A DNA stretch of 64,000 nucleotides from Marsupella aquatica (taxonomy: Eukaryota > Marchantiophyta). The stretch is taken from contig OZ316895.1 of assembly GCA_973895155.1 (NCBI GenBank), forward strand, positions 186,001 to 250,000. The letters are read 5' to 3'. The notes beneath the pieces are model-generated. The model did not search any database. It was not told the DNA's origin and saw nothing but the letters and a program-made list of their open reading frames with translations. Positions 53,901 through 64,000 of the stretch are shown one piece after another. The position numbers and the translations under genes are program-made. Position 1 is the stretch's first letter, and every line of letters starts with the position of its first letter.

Positions 53901-55394
53901 ACGTGATAGCCAAGCCGGGACACGCTTCCCTTGCCTATCACCAGTTGTTCCTCCTTCAAGATCTTCTTTAGTTGAGTGAGGAGGTAACCATTGTAGTCCC
54001 GGCTTGGGTCTGGCCTCTCTGCCAGATAGACCTATGCCTCACCGATCTCTGGTCTCGGCCAGTTGCAATGCATGGTCACCCGCAAGAAATCGATCATCTC
54101 TCCTATATGCGGGTTGGTGCAGGTGTTTCGGAAGAAGCCATTCTTTGTTGAAGGCCCGGGAAATGACCGGAACTCCTTGTCTGGCAAAGTCTTCCTGGTA
54201 TCTACCTTGGTCTTATTGCCCTTCGGCAAGCCAAACACTTCGGCAATCACCTGGGGAGTGAGATAGAAATCCTTCCCATACACCCTTGTGGAATTGGTCT
54301 CGGACTCCCATGATCCCACGAATTCTAGTAAGTTTGAATCCGGCACCTCCGGCTTCAACCATGGTAACTTTACGAAGGCTTCCAAGCCGGATCCGGCCAT
54401 GAAGCCCTGGTATTTCTGAGTCTGCATAGCCGTAAAGCATGCATCCTCCTCCCGTGCAAAGTATAATTGCACTTCCTCGGGGAGAATCGCCGCCCAGCCT
54501 TTCCAGGTGTCATCTCTTGTTGGAATGGCGTTGATGGGGTCGACCTCCTCCTCCTCGGCTTCTCTCTGCCTCTTGCTCTCCTTTTTTGCTGGCTTCCTTG
54601 GTGCCGCCGACCTCGTTCTTTTTGCCAGGGTGGCCTCTTCGTTGTTGTTCCCCTTCCTCTTCATCTCGGCTGCCGTGGATGTCTCTCCTAGCACGGTTGC
54701 CTTTGTCCACCCCTCCGTGCTACCCTTCAACTCCCAGTGTATGTCGTTGCAGCGTTTGATGGCTTCGCGGATGCCGACAACTCTGTCTTCGCAAAACAGC
54801 AGGTCGTCTAGCTTGTTGCCAGTAGGCGTCCACAGGAATTCAGCTTTGATGAGTTCTCCTCCTAAGAAGGAAGCTTTCTGCAGCTCCCACAATCGGGCGA
54901 GCTCCTGCCGTTCTTGAGCTGCTCTCTCTGATTCTTTGTCCTCGTAAGTCCCAATGTACTCAGTTGCCCGTTCGAACAGGCATCCCCAAAAATGTGCCGC
55001 TTGATTGACGTTGCTCATACCCTTCTCGAGTTGATAGTCGGTATCTGTTCCCACCCTGAGCGCTTGCCTAAGCAGTTGACAGTAGTTGGCCGCCCGTAGT
55101 CGCCTGCCCAGTTCGTGCTTGCAAATGAGCCACTATTCCTCGCGAGCGGTCCTTACCCCTCTCCTCCTCTGGTTCTCCCTCCCGTTGGTTACCCCTAGCC
55201 GACGGCACTTAGCGTGCCCTAACCCTAATCATGTTCTCTCCCCTGGCGTCCTTACTTCCGGCCTCGGCTCGGGTTCCATAGTCACCCTTAATTGTTTATA
55301 TTTTCCTTATTTATGTAACTATACTAAGGTGTTTCTAGGGTACACTTCCCATTTCCCTTTAAACTAGCCCAGTGATTCCTGGCTAGGCATCACA

Positions 55395-57292
55395 AACGTC
55401 AAGGATATATTTAAATGGGATGCTGTCCAATGAGATAGGATTGAAAAGGGGAGTCAGACAGGGATGTCCCCTATCACCGCTTGTATTTGTAATTTCTACG
55501 CAGCCGCTTATGGATTTCATGGATGCAAAAATAGCAATGGGTAGGCTGACAGGGATTCAGGTGTCTGAGGTACTTACAATCTGCTACCATTTTTTCGCGG
55601 ATGATTTGGGGATGTTTACACCTGCCACGGAACGGAATTTTTAGCAGGTTACTGCCATAATAGAATGCTACAAAACTGCCACGGGGGCTCGACTCAACTT
55701 GAAGAAATCTATAATTATCCCGATTGTGCTGCGGGTGGTACCGAGATGGCTCAGGGACATGGGATGTGTGATCAGTGGGAGGGGGGAGCTGCAGAAATAT
55801 CTTGGGGCTCCCTTAGGGGTGGATTTATCAATGGAGCAGCTGCACAGTTTTGTCCTAGACAGAATTGGACTGAGGCTTTCCTCATGGGCAAACAAGCTCC
55901 TGACATTCATAGGACGATCGCTGCTGGTGAGACACATTTTACAGGCCATACCGATCTATCACTCCATGTTTCTTAAAGCTTCCACTGGGCTGGCACAAAA
56001 AATGACGGCATTGTGCAGAGATTTCTTATGGGGTTATAATGCGGAGGGGGGTTGTCGGGTGCCATTGGTTTCTTGGGCCAGATTGTCCCGCCCGTTGGGG
56101 GAAGGGGGGTTGGGGATCAAGGACTTCAGGTGCCACTCTGATGCGCTGCTAGCTAAATGGTTTACATGAGCGCTTGACTCCCCGGAGTCTGAATGGGCTT
56201 GCTTGTTTGCTGAAAATTTGAAGCTGATAGGGTGGCACAACTACAAGGTGATACGAAGGAACAATTACTCTTTTCGAGACAAGATGTTGCTCTGCAACCC
56301 GGGGGCGCTTCACGGACTGGTTTACACAGGGGGACTTTGGAAGGCCTGGGAGGAATTGCGATCTAATCTTATCTTTTGCCCTGTGAGATGGTTACCGGGG
56401 AGGTGGTCTGTTGGAGATGCACTCCGCTGTCTAAAAGGCTTCCAGTCTTGGAGCAATGTGGATAAGGCTGCTACTACGGTGCTCTGTGGGAGATTGGTAT
56501 TAGAAGTATACAGGATCTTTGGTCGGAGGACAGCCAGGATTGGAAAAGGATGGAAGGAAGATGGGAACATTTGAGAGGAGTCACACCTGAGCACCTGTCC
56601 CTTGGCCGGTGCTTCTTGGATGCCTTATATGAAGTTGCACAATGTGATTGGGGATTTGAACCAGGACCGGGATGCTGGTGCTGGGCAGATAACCCTGCCC
56701 CTTTGAAGTGCTTTAAGTTACCCAACCGGAGAGCCTACCATCTACTTAGACCTGCTTTGGAGGAGGTGCAAAGCTTGAACAGAACGTGGGGCATCAACAA
56801 GTCTGAGCTAGAGTGGAAGGGGTGCTGGGCCGGTCTGTGGGGGGCATGCATGTCTTGCAGGCAAAGACCTTTCTGTGGAGGGTAATCGCATCGGGACTGT
56901 TCACTGGGGTGCGGGCTGTTAAGATTGGTAAAGGAAGTGGGGAATGTAAGCTTTGTCCGGGAAGGATTGGGTCCATTGCGCACCTGTTCATGGACTGCCC
57001 ACATGCACAGAAGTGTTGGGATCTCTGCTCACAGGGTTTTGGAGGAATGTTTGCAGGATACGCTGGTGGACTGATTGGGCTGCTAGACTCTGCGATAGGC
57101 AGACACCATAGCAAGATAGTAATGATGGTAGTGTTGTACCAGATGTTGTGGGCATTGTGGCTTGGGCGTAATGAGCACATGTTCCAAGTTGCTGGGTGCA
57201 GGAAACTTGATTTCCAATTCATTTTGGCTGAGGCGGCAGACCATGTTTCGGCTGTGGCGGCTGCTTTGCCTGCTTGTAACCGGAAAACATGA
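55395..57292 (+). pseudogene. LINE ORF2 3' half: reverse transcriptase end and zf-RVT
   Basis: Plus-strand coding in several frames. 55,420-55,643 has GVRQGCPLSPLVF and FADD, the RT palm motifs (FADD holds the catalytic Asp pair). 55,699-56,169 continues past a TAG with KYLGAPLGV, then FLWGYN. After TGA near 56,169, 56,203-56,574 continues. 56,813-57,292 encodes the zf-RVT zinc-binding domain (FLWRVIASGLFTGVRAVKIG, C.LC, H.F..C). Plant LINE ORF2 proteins have this order. The endonuclease and first RT half are missing; the left border is the A1 terminus. Stops at 55,642 and 56,168 and frame shifts near 56,570 and 56,810 make it inactive. Confidence 0.85.
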
Positions 57293-59309
57293 TTACTGAG
57301 AGCAAAAGAAATGATTAACAGGGAGAGGATTGCTTGGCTGAAGCGTAGAGATGTGTGGATCACTTCAGGGTAGATAATCAGGAATAGAGGGATTTATGAT
57401 ATGATGACTGATTGACGGGAGGGCTGTTGACATTTGTGTGACCATGAATTGCCTTGGGGTTGGGCCACCTGTCCTGGGCCTGTGTGTAGGCTTTCTGTGC
57501 TGGTTGTTGATTGGGTGAATCTTTTTTGGTCTTCTATGTATCCTCTGCCATGGGGTTTTTGTGGCCAATATATTAAAAAATATACAAAATGTTGTAAGGA
57601 GAGTGAGTGTTGCCAATCCGGTTGCTGCGTAGTCGTCGCCATGCATTTTTGTGAAGAAAGAGACTACTAACAATTGCTTATGTTGCCAAATTTGATGTGT
57701 GGTTGGTTGCTGCAAGGGTAGTATATATCTGTGGATCCGACAAGGCAGGGCAGATTGTCGACGCGGCCGGCTGTCTACTGCGTTCTGTTGTGAAGAAAAC
57801 GGAGGACCAAAACTGGAAATGTTGCAAAAATTGGATTGAGTCTCGACGTAGTGAAGCGGGCGTGAAGGGCTCACTCTTTGACTCATCTTGATGGCTCACT
57901 CTTTGGCTCATCTTGGCATTTCGAGGCTTTGAGGCGATTTGGGACAAGAGGGCAGAGTAGGAGCGGGCGGGCCAGCAAGCCAGCTTGCTAATACGTGAGG
58001 AGAATTGCAAGTGCTATCATTTTGGGGTGACAGATTTGGTGCATAATAACAAGTGAGAGGTCACCGATCCCAAAGCTATTCCTCCCCTCACGCGCTTAAG
58101 TAGCTAGTTCTTATGTGGTGCATTGTACATGTTTCCTTCCACACTTGGTATCCAAGGAATGAGGTCCTACTAGGGTTTTATGCACTTTTGAATCCATCTA
58201 AATATGAATTCGTTTGCGGTGGATTCTTATATAATTGATATTGGTTCCTTGAGGCCTATTATGAAGGCCCTGCATTGAACATTATGAACATTGTTTGATC
58301 AATTTTGATCACTCTTGGTGTGGAGTGTGGAATGGCTCAATATAGGTTTATGTAAGAAACATTTTTTTGCTTTTTGAACAAGGAATAGTAAGAGAGACGT
58401 TTTAGTGTTAGCAAAGTATTTAGGGTTTGCAACCCTAAGTAACTAGGGAAGGCTAGTAGGAAATAATACAAGGGAGAAGATATCATGTTCCAAAAAAATG
58501 TCAATAGATAAGTAAGGTCTTTATGGTAGGGTAGAAAATGTTTCGTCCTTAGTTAGAATAGGCGACTAAATTGGGTCGGAAAATGACCCGACACTTGAAG
58601 TCTTAGTTTTGGTTAAAGATTTTTCCCATAGGTGCTAGGAGGTTCTTAGAGCACCCCTATGAAGACGACGTCAAGTGGGGTCTCAACCTAGGGTTTCCTT
58701 GTCTTTCGATGAGACTTAAATTAACAAGATAGCGGGTCCCGGGAAAAATAGCTAATGGGGAAAAGTAGGGATTCCAAGCTGGAGAGTGGGTTAAATATGG
58801 TCCACTCTATCCCTGGAAACTTGTGGGAGAACTTGGTAACCTTTGGTTACTTTTTGGGAGCATCTCACAGTTGAGAAGAATTTTGGAAAACATAATAATT
58901 AACCCTCTTTACCTAATTTTAGAAAATTGTTTATAAGGTTTTGTGTAGATATTAGTAAACCAGGATATAGTCCTATGTCTATAAAATGTGTGTATATTAG
59001 AAGTAATTTTGGACTCATGTGTGAGTTTTGGGGGCGGTCCAAAACGGCCTGAAATGGCTGTTTTTTCCACAAAAAAACGACATTTTTTCTAAGTGTAAAA
59101 CGGTCAACGCGGCTATGACGAAATGACGACGAGGCAGGCAATAAGCACGTAATGCTTCATGGCTGAGTGGAAAATTGAAGCTATGGTGGGCTGCGATATT
59201 GGCTGGCTGATTAGGACACGAGATGCTATGAAGGTCCTAGACCAGCAGTGAATTGAAGGAAGGGCCGCTTGAATTGACCTGGCTGCCGACTTTGTCACAA
59301 CATCTCCAT
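57293..59309. other. LINE 3' flank and non-coding spacer
   Basis: 57,293 to about 57,600 probably contains the LINE 3' untranslated region, ending in A-rich text (ATTAAAAAATATAC). Beyond that no gene is supported; 58,000-59,110 is AT-rich with short frames only. Confidence 0.4.
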
Positions 59310-60190
59310 TTAGAGGAACACTTCTCTTAAGTCAAACTCAACAGCATTGGAGAGTAGCATGTTCATCGCATCCTTGAACAACTTTGGGGAACCTGCCTGA
59401 TCAGCTGAACGGAAAGCCAGTTCCCATATTGTTGGACCTCTTCCTCTATTCAATCCTTTCCGATATGCGGTATATGCAACGACCTGAGATACAGCTCGAT
59501 TTTGATCCATTTCACATGCCTCAAAGATCCCAACCTTTTTTTCATTACCCATGCTTTCATTCCTGCGTGAACTGACTCTGATCCTATGCAGTTTGGAATC
59601 CTAGCGCCTTCTTCAGTACTTTTGTCCTAGAATGACAAAGTATAAAAACTAGTAAGCATCCGCTGAAGATACTAGCACCAGGCGCTAGTTAGAAAATTTG
59701 GATAAAACCATCAAATTATTGTGTAATCACATGTTTCTCAAAATAAATTATTCATATCTGGTCAATCTAGGAGAATGGATTACATGCTTTGGATATGGTG
59801 CTCAGGAATTGAATGTTCAGGAGTGGAATTGTATTGTACTTCTACAAGGGAAACCGACTTGCATATTACTAGCGTCGAGCGCTATTATTCACCAATCGAA
59901 TAAATTTCCCCACTGCCTCCAACGCACAACCCACCACGATATCCAACTTTGAAGCATTCAAAGCTTTCCAAGGAAGTAGTTACCAGACTGCCACCTTAGG
60001 TCAATCTCTCTTGAAAGTCGGTAGGCCTCCACAAATGTTGATGCATTACGTATTTTATCCCATAGCATTCAATGTTCTGTCTGCTTCTCTTCCAACACTC
60101 CTTCAACAGAATGGCAATGAAATGCTTGGTAAAAATGAAAAGCGTCAGTCCGCTCCCGTTCAAGGTTTAATTGGGTGCCCTAAAAAAAAC
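59310..60190 (-). pseudogene. MULE-like transposase relic, C-terminal half
   Basis: On the minus strand, coding text begins near 60,180 with RERTDAFHFYQAFH, matching the ERSYAFHFYQSLHRH block at the end of the 4.1 kb relic. It runs through frame changes to 59,552-59,310 (TIWELAFRSADQAGSP), probably the C-terminus. On the plus strand the two relics also match at TTGGTARAAATGAAAAGCGT (about 4,182 and 60,126). Upstream in sense, paired CTGGTAACAGG words lie at about 60,330-60,365. Two GCGCTATT-type palindromes lie inside (about 59,665 and 59,870). Family assignment is tentative; the gene is dead. Confidence 0.4.
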
Positions 60191-60194
60191 ATTC

Positions 60195-61085
60195 TGGATT
60201 GCCAAAAAATCGCTAGCCAAAAAATTGTTAGCCAAAATCTCCCAAAAAATCGCTAGCCAAAATCTCCCCAAAAAAAGTTTCTTCAAAAAATCAGGAAAAA
60301 ATGGCCGCAAAAAAGTGCCACCCATTTCCCTGTTACCAGTTTTTTTTCCTGTTACCAGTTTCTGTTATTTATTCTTGTTTTTTGTAAACACCTCGATACA
60401 ATAGCCTTTTCTAGAGCTCAAAGGGGATGTGTGGACCCAAACCAAGGCCAGGGGGGCAAGGTGAGGAGTAACACTAGTTTGAGGGTCTTGAGGAAACTTA
60501 AGCTTGAAGAGGAAAGTACTTTGGGTTCTTGGGTGTTTGTGTGAGAATCTACTCTAAGGTGACAGCTTGGAGTGGAGATCCCCCTTGCTGATCCTAGGAG
60601 AGTGTGAGTGCAAAAGTAGTCAAGGGAACTATCTCTCTAGAAGTGGAGAGCTGAAACTACTTATGTATGGGGTGATTAGACATTGTAAGCATATTTCAAA
60701 AGTTTTGTCAATCCTTTGTGACCCTAGTATGATAGGGAGCAGGTAATAGGTAGTTTTTTTAGGAGAAAAATCACTTAAGCTCCTAGTCAAGTGTTTGACA
60801 TGGAGAGTTGTTGTTTATCCATTTTTGTTGTTGGACTCTCTCCACACATGCTTCTTGCCCACACGTCATGTTAGTTTTGTGTGGGTGTTTGATTCCATAT
60901 GAGTGATTTGGATTAATTTGCAACCGAACACTCTAGTTGTGTTGTGTATTTCTCTCATGGTGATGTTGGAGTGATGCCCAACACACCATGGTGAGTGCTT
61001 GTGGTGCTGGTAGGGACAAATTGCCCAATTAGGGTTAGCACATAGAATAGATTGATGACTATGATTTTTTGATTGTTCATCATGG
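60195..61085. other. Spacer with short AT-rich repeats
   Basis: No supported gene. At about 60,205-60,270 the phrase AAAAAATCGCTAGCCAAAA is repeated with variation. 60,420-61,080 is unremarkable, ending at the CATGG flank of the next family A copy. Confidence 0.4.
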
Positions 61086-63641
61086 TGTGGTGCGTCCCAT
61101 GGCTCCCTAAACCCAAGAAACCCCTCTGCACAAGCCGATTCCCGCAGGTTTCGCTCTTGGCAAGGCCGATTTTGCGGCTTAATGGCATGGGACGCTGCTA
61201 ACTTCCTTCTACTACTATTACTATTAATATTTTACTCACATATACTGGACAGATCCTTCATCGGGTCATGAGATACGTAGCCGGTCTATTCTAGGCCTTC
61301 CCTTTTCCTCCTCTCTTGGTTTTCCTTTAGGTATGTTTGGATTCTGCCGCCGGAATGATCCCCAACTGGCTTGGATAAGCCGCTAAGACCTCTCTCAGCT
61401 CGACACATCCAACTCTTACTACCTTGCTTACTCCCTTCTTGGTTGATGTGGGCAATCTTCAAACAGGTTAATGCGACACACAAATAGCAAAATGACTCCT
61501 TATGACTGAGTTATACCATGCACTTGCCATACAAACAGTACTTCTCATACAAGATCTGCGAACTAAGCCATGAGGCCAACTCTATTCATCTCTTAGGTAT
61601 GAGAAAACATGAATATTCACAAGGGTCACAGTATAACTAACCGAGAGCTTCTTTAACTACTTGATCTCAGCCCTGCTGGTGCACTAAAAACTTGCTAAGG
61701 AAGAAGGCCCTGAACTCCCCGCTGCCCAGGTACTTATCCTAGTAGTGGATTCGCCTAATTCCTTGCAACATAAGCCTAATCTACCTAACTGAATCTACCT
61801 AAATGTACAGCGAGGCAGGAGCACAAGTGTTGCTCTTACCAGTGGATCCGCAATCCCACTAAGTTAAGTGTCAGGGCCGCCCCTTGGTCCTGATCCTAAT
61901 TCTAAACTTGGAGATCTGAGCCCACCCTGCCCACTCACGCCTCCTCCCTCCATGTCCGCCCTCCTTAAAAGGAGCGGCCCTCCACCACTGTCATGGCAGC
62001 GGTGTCTGGTCCTCAATGGACGCCCCCAACGCTTCCTCCGCAGCCACTACCGTAGGTCCATTCTCTGACAGATTACCTGCTCCGGACCGAGTCAACTCTC
62101 CATCGGCCTGACTGGGTCCACCCTCGGCTTCGGCCTCAGCATCGGCCACGGCCTCTGATACGGCTACGGTCTCCCCGACATGCTCTAGTGGTGGATCCGG
62201 TACCCTGGCTTCATCACCGAGTATCCTGGCCTCGGCTTTGCCATCCCCGCCTTCTAGGGCAGTTGGATCCTCTACCGTGATCCTGCCTGAGGTTGGTGTT
62301 GGGTTTACCTCCTTGGTCACGACGGCTTGAGGAGCCGTATTACTCCCTGACCCAGAAGGTTTCCGCTTCTTCTTCTTCCTTGGTTCGGCAGCTGGCCCCT
62401 TCCCCTTGCCACTTACCTCCGGCACCGGTGCGAGTATCTCGGCTTGTCCTTCAGCCAGTACTACTCCTGGAAACTTGGTTGCCCCTATTGGAGTTGGACC
62501 TGAGGAAGCCAAGCACTTAAATACTGCGGCCTGTTTCTTCAACCACTCCATTTGGTTGTCGGCTTGCCGCTGTAAGTTCTCCATCTTCCGCGTGCTTTCC
62601 TCCAACTCCTCCTTAAATTCATCCAGGTCCTTGCGCGCCTCCTTCTGCTCCTTCTGGGCTTCCTCCAATTCCTTCTTTAAGGTAGCCCTCTCCTCCTGGG
62701 TTGCTCTCAGCTCCTTGTCGAGCTCCGTAACGACCTCAGACTCCATTTTATTCATCTTGGCATAAGTTTGATCAAGCTGGTCGTCTTTCTCACGCAGGTC
62801 GGCCTTGAAGCTGGCCGTCAGGGATGCAAGCTTCTGCCGCAGCACGATAATTGCCTGATAGGATTTCCCTAACTCGGCCTCCTTCTGCTCAAGGGCACCG
62901 CGGATATCCTTGAGTTCCCCCTTCAGCGCCCTTTCCCTTCTCTGAGTTTCCGCCATGGCCCGATTGTTGGCTGCTATGTGGGCCTCCTCTGCGTCTCTCA
63001 GCTCTCGCTTCCACTTCTCCTTCTCCTTGATCAAATCGGCCAACTCTCCTTGGGTCCGAGTCAGTTTATCCTTGATAATCTGATTATTAGACTGCGCGGT
63101 ATCCAATTGCCCCTGCATGATGTTGAGCTCATGCCGCTTAATCCGCAACTCATCTTGGGCTTTCTTGGTCGCCTTCAGGTCTTCTACCTTGGCTTCCCTT
63201 GCCCTAAGCCGACGGATGACCTCATTCTTCTTGCTTCTCTCCAAAGCCACCGCTTCTTCTAATCGGCGCTTCTCCAACATTTTCCTCTGGAAAAAGGGTC
63301 CCTGCTCCAACTCCTCCCCAAAGATGCCGAGCGCAAGTTCCCCACACATCTCCCCGTACTCCATGGCTCGTTCTTTAGCATAGGCGGAGTGAGTAGAAGT
63401 CATCGGCATCATCCATCATGGCCTTTGTTCCCAAGCCGCCTTGCAGATTTCTTCTATTGTGGCTGGAGGGTTGCTTCATTTTTCTGCGAGCCGCATGATG
63501 TGCTCCGACCATTCTCCCCCATGGTAAATCTTTCTCCCTAGCCAGGGCTGCCTTCTCTTCCTCCCTGAGTCGCTCCTGAAACTCTTGTGCTATCTGTTTT
63601 ATGCCGTCAAAGCTCGGGGGAGCGACATCTGGTGGGGGAGA
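61086..63641 (-). mobile_element. Family A copy A3, 3' half, interrupted by A4
   Basis: Begins TGTGGTGCGTCCC at 61,086 and follows A2 through the hairpin (61,330) and the C-terminal half of the ORF, to the GGTGGGGGAGA site at 63,641, where another A terminus begins. The rest of A3 presumably lies beyond the window. Left flank is AT-rich spacer ending CATGG. Confidence 0.85.
61991..63412 (-). CDS. Family A ORF, C-terminal coiled-coil part (copy A3)
   Basis: The best-preserved coiled-coil half in the window: 473 codons without a stop, ending TPLP. It begins near TSAYSTYAKNRAMEY-like text and continues with ERSKKNEVIRRLRAREAK and long regular heptads to about residue 300. A Pro/Gly/Ala linker with KKKKRKPSGSGS follows, then an acidic Ala/Glu tail. 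Upstream (63,412-63,641) the frame shifts, so the N-terminal domain is not joined. Apparent start codons here are internal to the full ORF. Likely role, if expressed: self-assembly of the element protein; unproven. Confidence 0.65.
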   Translation of the reverse strand: MMPMTSTHSAYAKERAMEYGEMCGELALGIFGEELEQGPFFQRKMLEKRRLEEAVALERSKKNEVIRRLRAREAKVEDLKATKKAQDELRIKRHELNIMQGQLDTAQSNNQIIKDKLTRTQGELADLIKEKEKWKRELRDAEEAHIAANNRAMAETQRRERALKGELKDIRGALEQKEAELGKSYQAIIVLRQKLASLTASFKADLREKDDQLDQTYAKMNKMESEVVTELDKELRATQEERATLKKELEEAQKEQKEARKDLDEFKEELEESTRKMENLQRQADNQMEWLKKQAAVFKCLASSGPTPIGATKFPGVVLAEGQAEILAPVPEVSGKGKGPAAEPRKKKKRKPSGSGSNTAPQAVVTKEVNPTPTSGRITVEDPTALEGGDGKAEARILGDEARVPDPPLEHVGETVAVSEAVADAEAEAEGGPSQADGELTRSGAGNLSENGPTVVAAEEALGASIEDQTPLP

Positions 63642-64000
63642 TGTGGTGCGTCCCATGGCTCCCTAAACCCAAGAAACCCCCCAGCTCAAGCCGATTCCCG
63701 CAGGTTTCGTGCTTGGCGAGGCTGTTTCCGCGGCTTAGCGACATGGGACGCTGCTAACCTTCTACTACTACTATTAACATTTTACACACATATACTGGAC
63801 AGATCCTTCATCGGGTCATGAGATACGTAGCCGGCCTAAGCTAGGCCTTCCCCTGTCTTCCCCTCCATCTTGATAGGTATGTTTGGATTCCGCCGCCGGA
63901 ATGATCCCCAATAGGCTTGGTTAAGCCGCTAAGACCTCTCTCAGCTCGACACATCCAACTCTCACTCCCCTGCTTACTTTCCTTCCTTCTGTTGATGTGG
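63642..64000 (-). mobile_element. Family A copy A4, left end only
   Basis: TGTGGTGCGTCCC begins at 63,642 inside A3, and the copy continues through the hairpin block (63,876-63,907) to the window edge. The right terminus and target duplication lie outside the window. Confidence 0.8.

Larger units (their letters stand above)
42990..55054 (-). pseudogene. Family A ORF of copy A1, interrupted
   Basis: Minus-strand pieces 55,054-54,032 and 53,959-53,237 hold the N-terminal domain (FWGCLFERATEY, LPWLKPEVPDSN, NGFFRNTCTNPHIGEM) and the Pro/Glu-rich linker (IEQVFRPR, GLDHHVPGVRTCG). After the B insertion, 44,351-43,986 and 43,865-42,990 hold the coiled coil and acidic tail with KKKKRKPSGS, ending TPLP. 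Stops at about 54,031, 53,236 and 43,880 replace codons that are CAG in sister copies. It is dead even without the insertion. Confidence 0.8.
42888..55394 (-). mobile_element. Family A copy A1, split by element B
   Basis: Two halves, 42,888-44,578 and 53,221-55,394, join end to end when element B (44,579-53,215) and one GGGAG duplicate are removed. The join restores the order seen in copy A2 around SSPES / PPPDVAPPSF. The right end is GGCATCACA at 55,394; the left terminus is lost at the 42,887 inversion junction. The right flank is LINE reverse transcriptase sequence, so A1 probably inserted in a LINE. It is the outermost layer of a three-layer nest. Confidence 0.85.

Noticed and set aside
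58090-58165. Possible primer binding site text (TGGTATCCAAGG)
   Set aside because: It only partly resembles a tRNA-Met primer site, and no LTR terminus could be placed before it.

Overview
The window looks like about 64 kb of nuclear DNA from a large, repeat-rich land-plant genome. The plant signals are an intron-free PLS-DYW pentatricopeptide repeat gene, a REF/SRPP (lipid-droplet-associated) type gene, a first exon resembling a plant mitochondrial uncoupling protein, a relic of organellar chaperonin 60, and plant-type LINEs with DUF4283 and zf-RVT domains. A long intron-free DYW gene with recently amplified repeats, plus WSDG-type and MULE-like transposase relics, would suit a seed-free plant (moss, lycophyte or fern). 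That placement is inference; the species cannot be named from the sequence.

Layout. 0-5.1 kb: decayed repeats, a LINE ORF1 relic and a transposase relic. 5.7-8.1 kb: a REF/SRPP-like gene with frame breaks. 9.0-10.0 kb: chaperonin 60 remnants. 10.5-14.5 kb: the DYW-type PPR gene, the only clearly intact large gene. 14.5-25.2 kb: mostly non-coding, AT-rich DNA with an orphan promoter plus exon 1 of a UCP-like carrier, short tandem repeats and a clean solo LTR. 25.3-28.7 kb: LINE pieces in inverted arrangement. 28.7-33.2 kb: a retroelement terminal unit (family A) and decayed gag-protease. 33.2-38.0 kb: a five-exon RING-H2/coiled-coil pseudogene with a palindromic minisatellite in its last intron. 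39.3-40.6 kb: a WSDG-type transposase-like gene facing it. 40.6-55.4 kb: a nest of giant retroelement units. 55.4-57.3 kb: the 3' half of a LINE. 57.3-61.1 kb: mostly empty, with a second transposase relic. 61.1-64 kb: two more family A copies, one inside the other.

The most interesting system is a pair of related elements, here called A (about 4.6 kb) and B (about 4.0 kb). Each begins TG and ends CA, makes a 5-bp target duplication, and carries one long ORF (about 1,195 codons in A, 880 in B) for a protein with a conserved N-terminal domain, a long coiled coil and a basic tail. B sits inside an A copy, and another A copy sits inside B. One fragment shows a gypsy-like pol tail and a purine-rich tract running directly into the A terminus. 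I therefore interpret A and B as unusually large, protein-coding LTRs, mostly present as solo LTRs. Many in-frame stops in these elements look like CAG to TAG or CGA to TGA transitions, as expected for old methylated copies.
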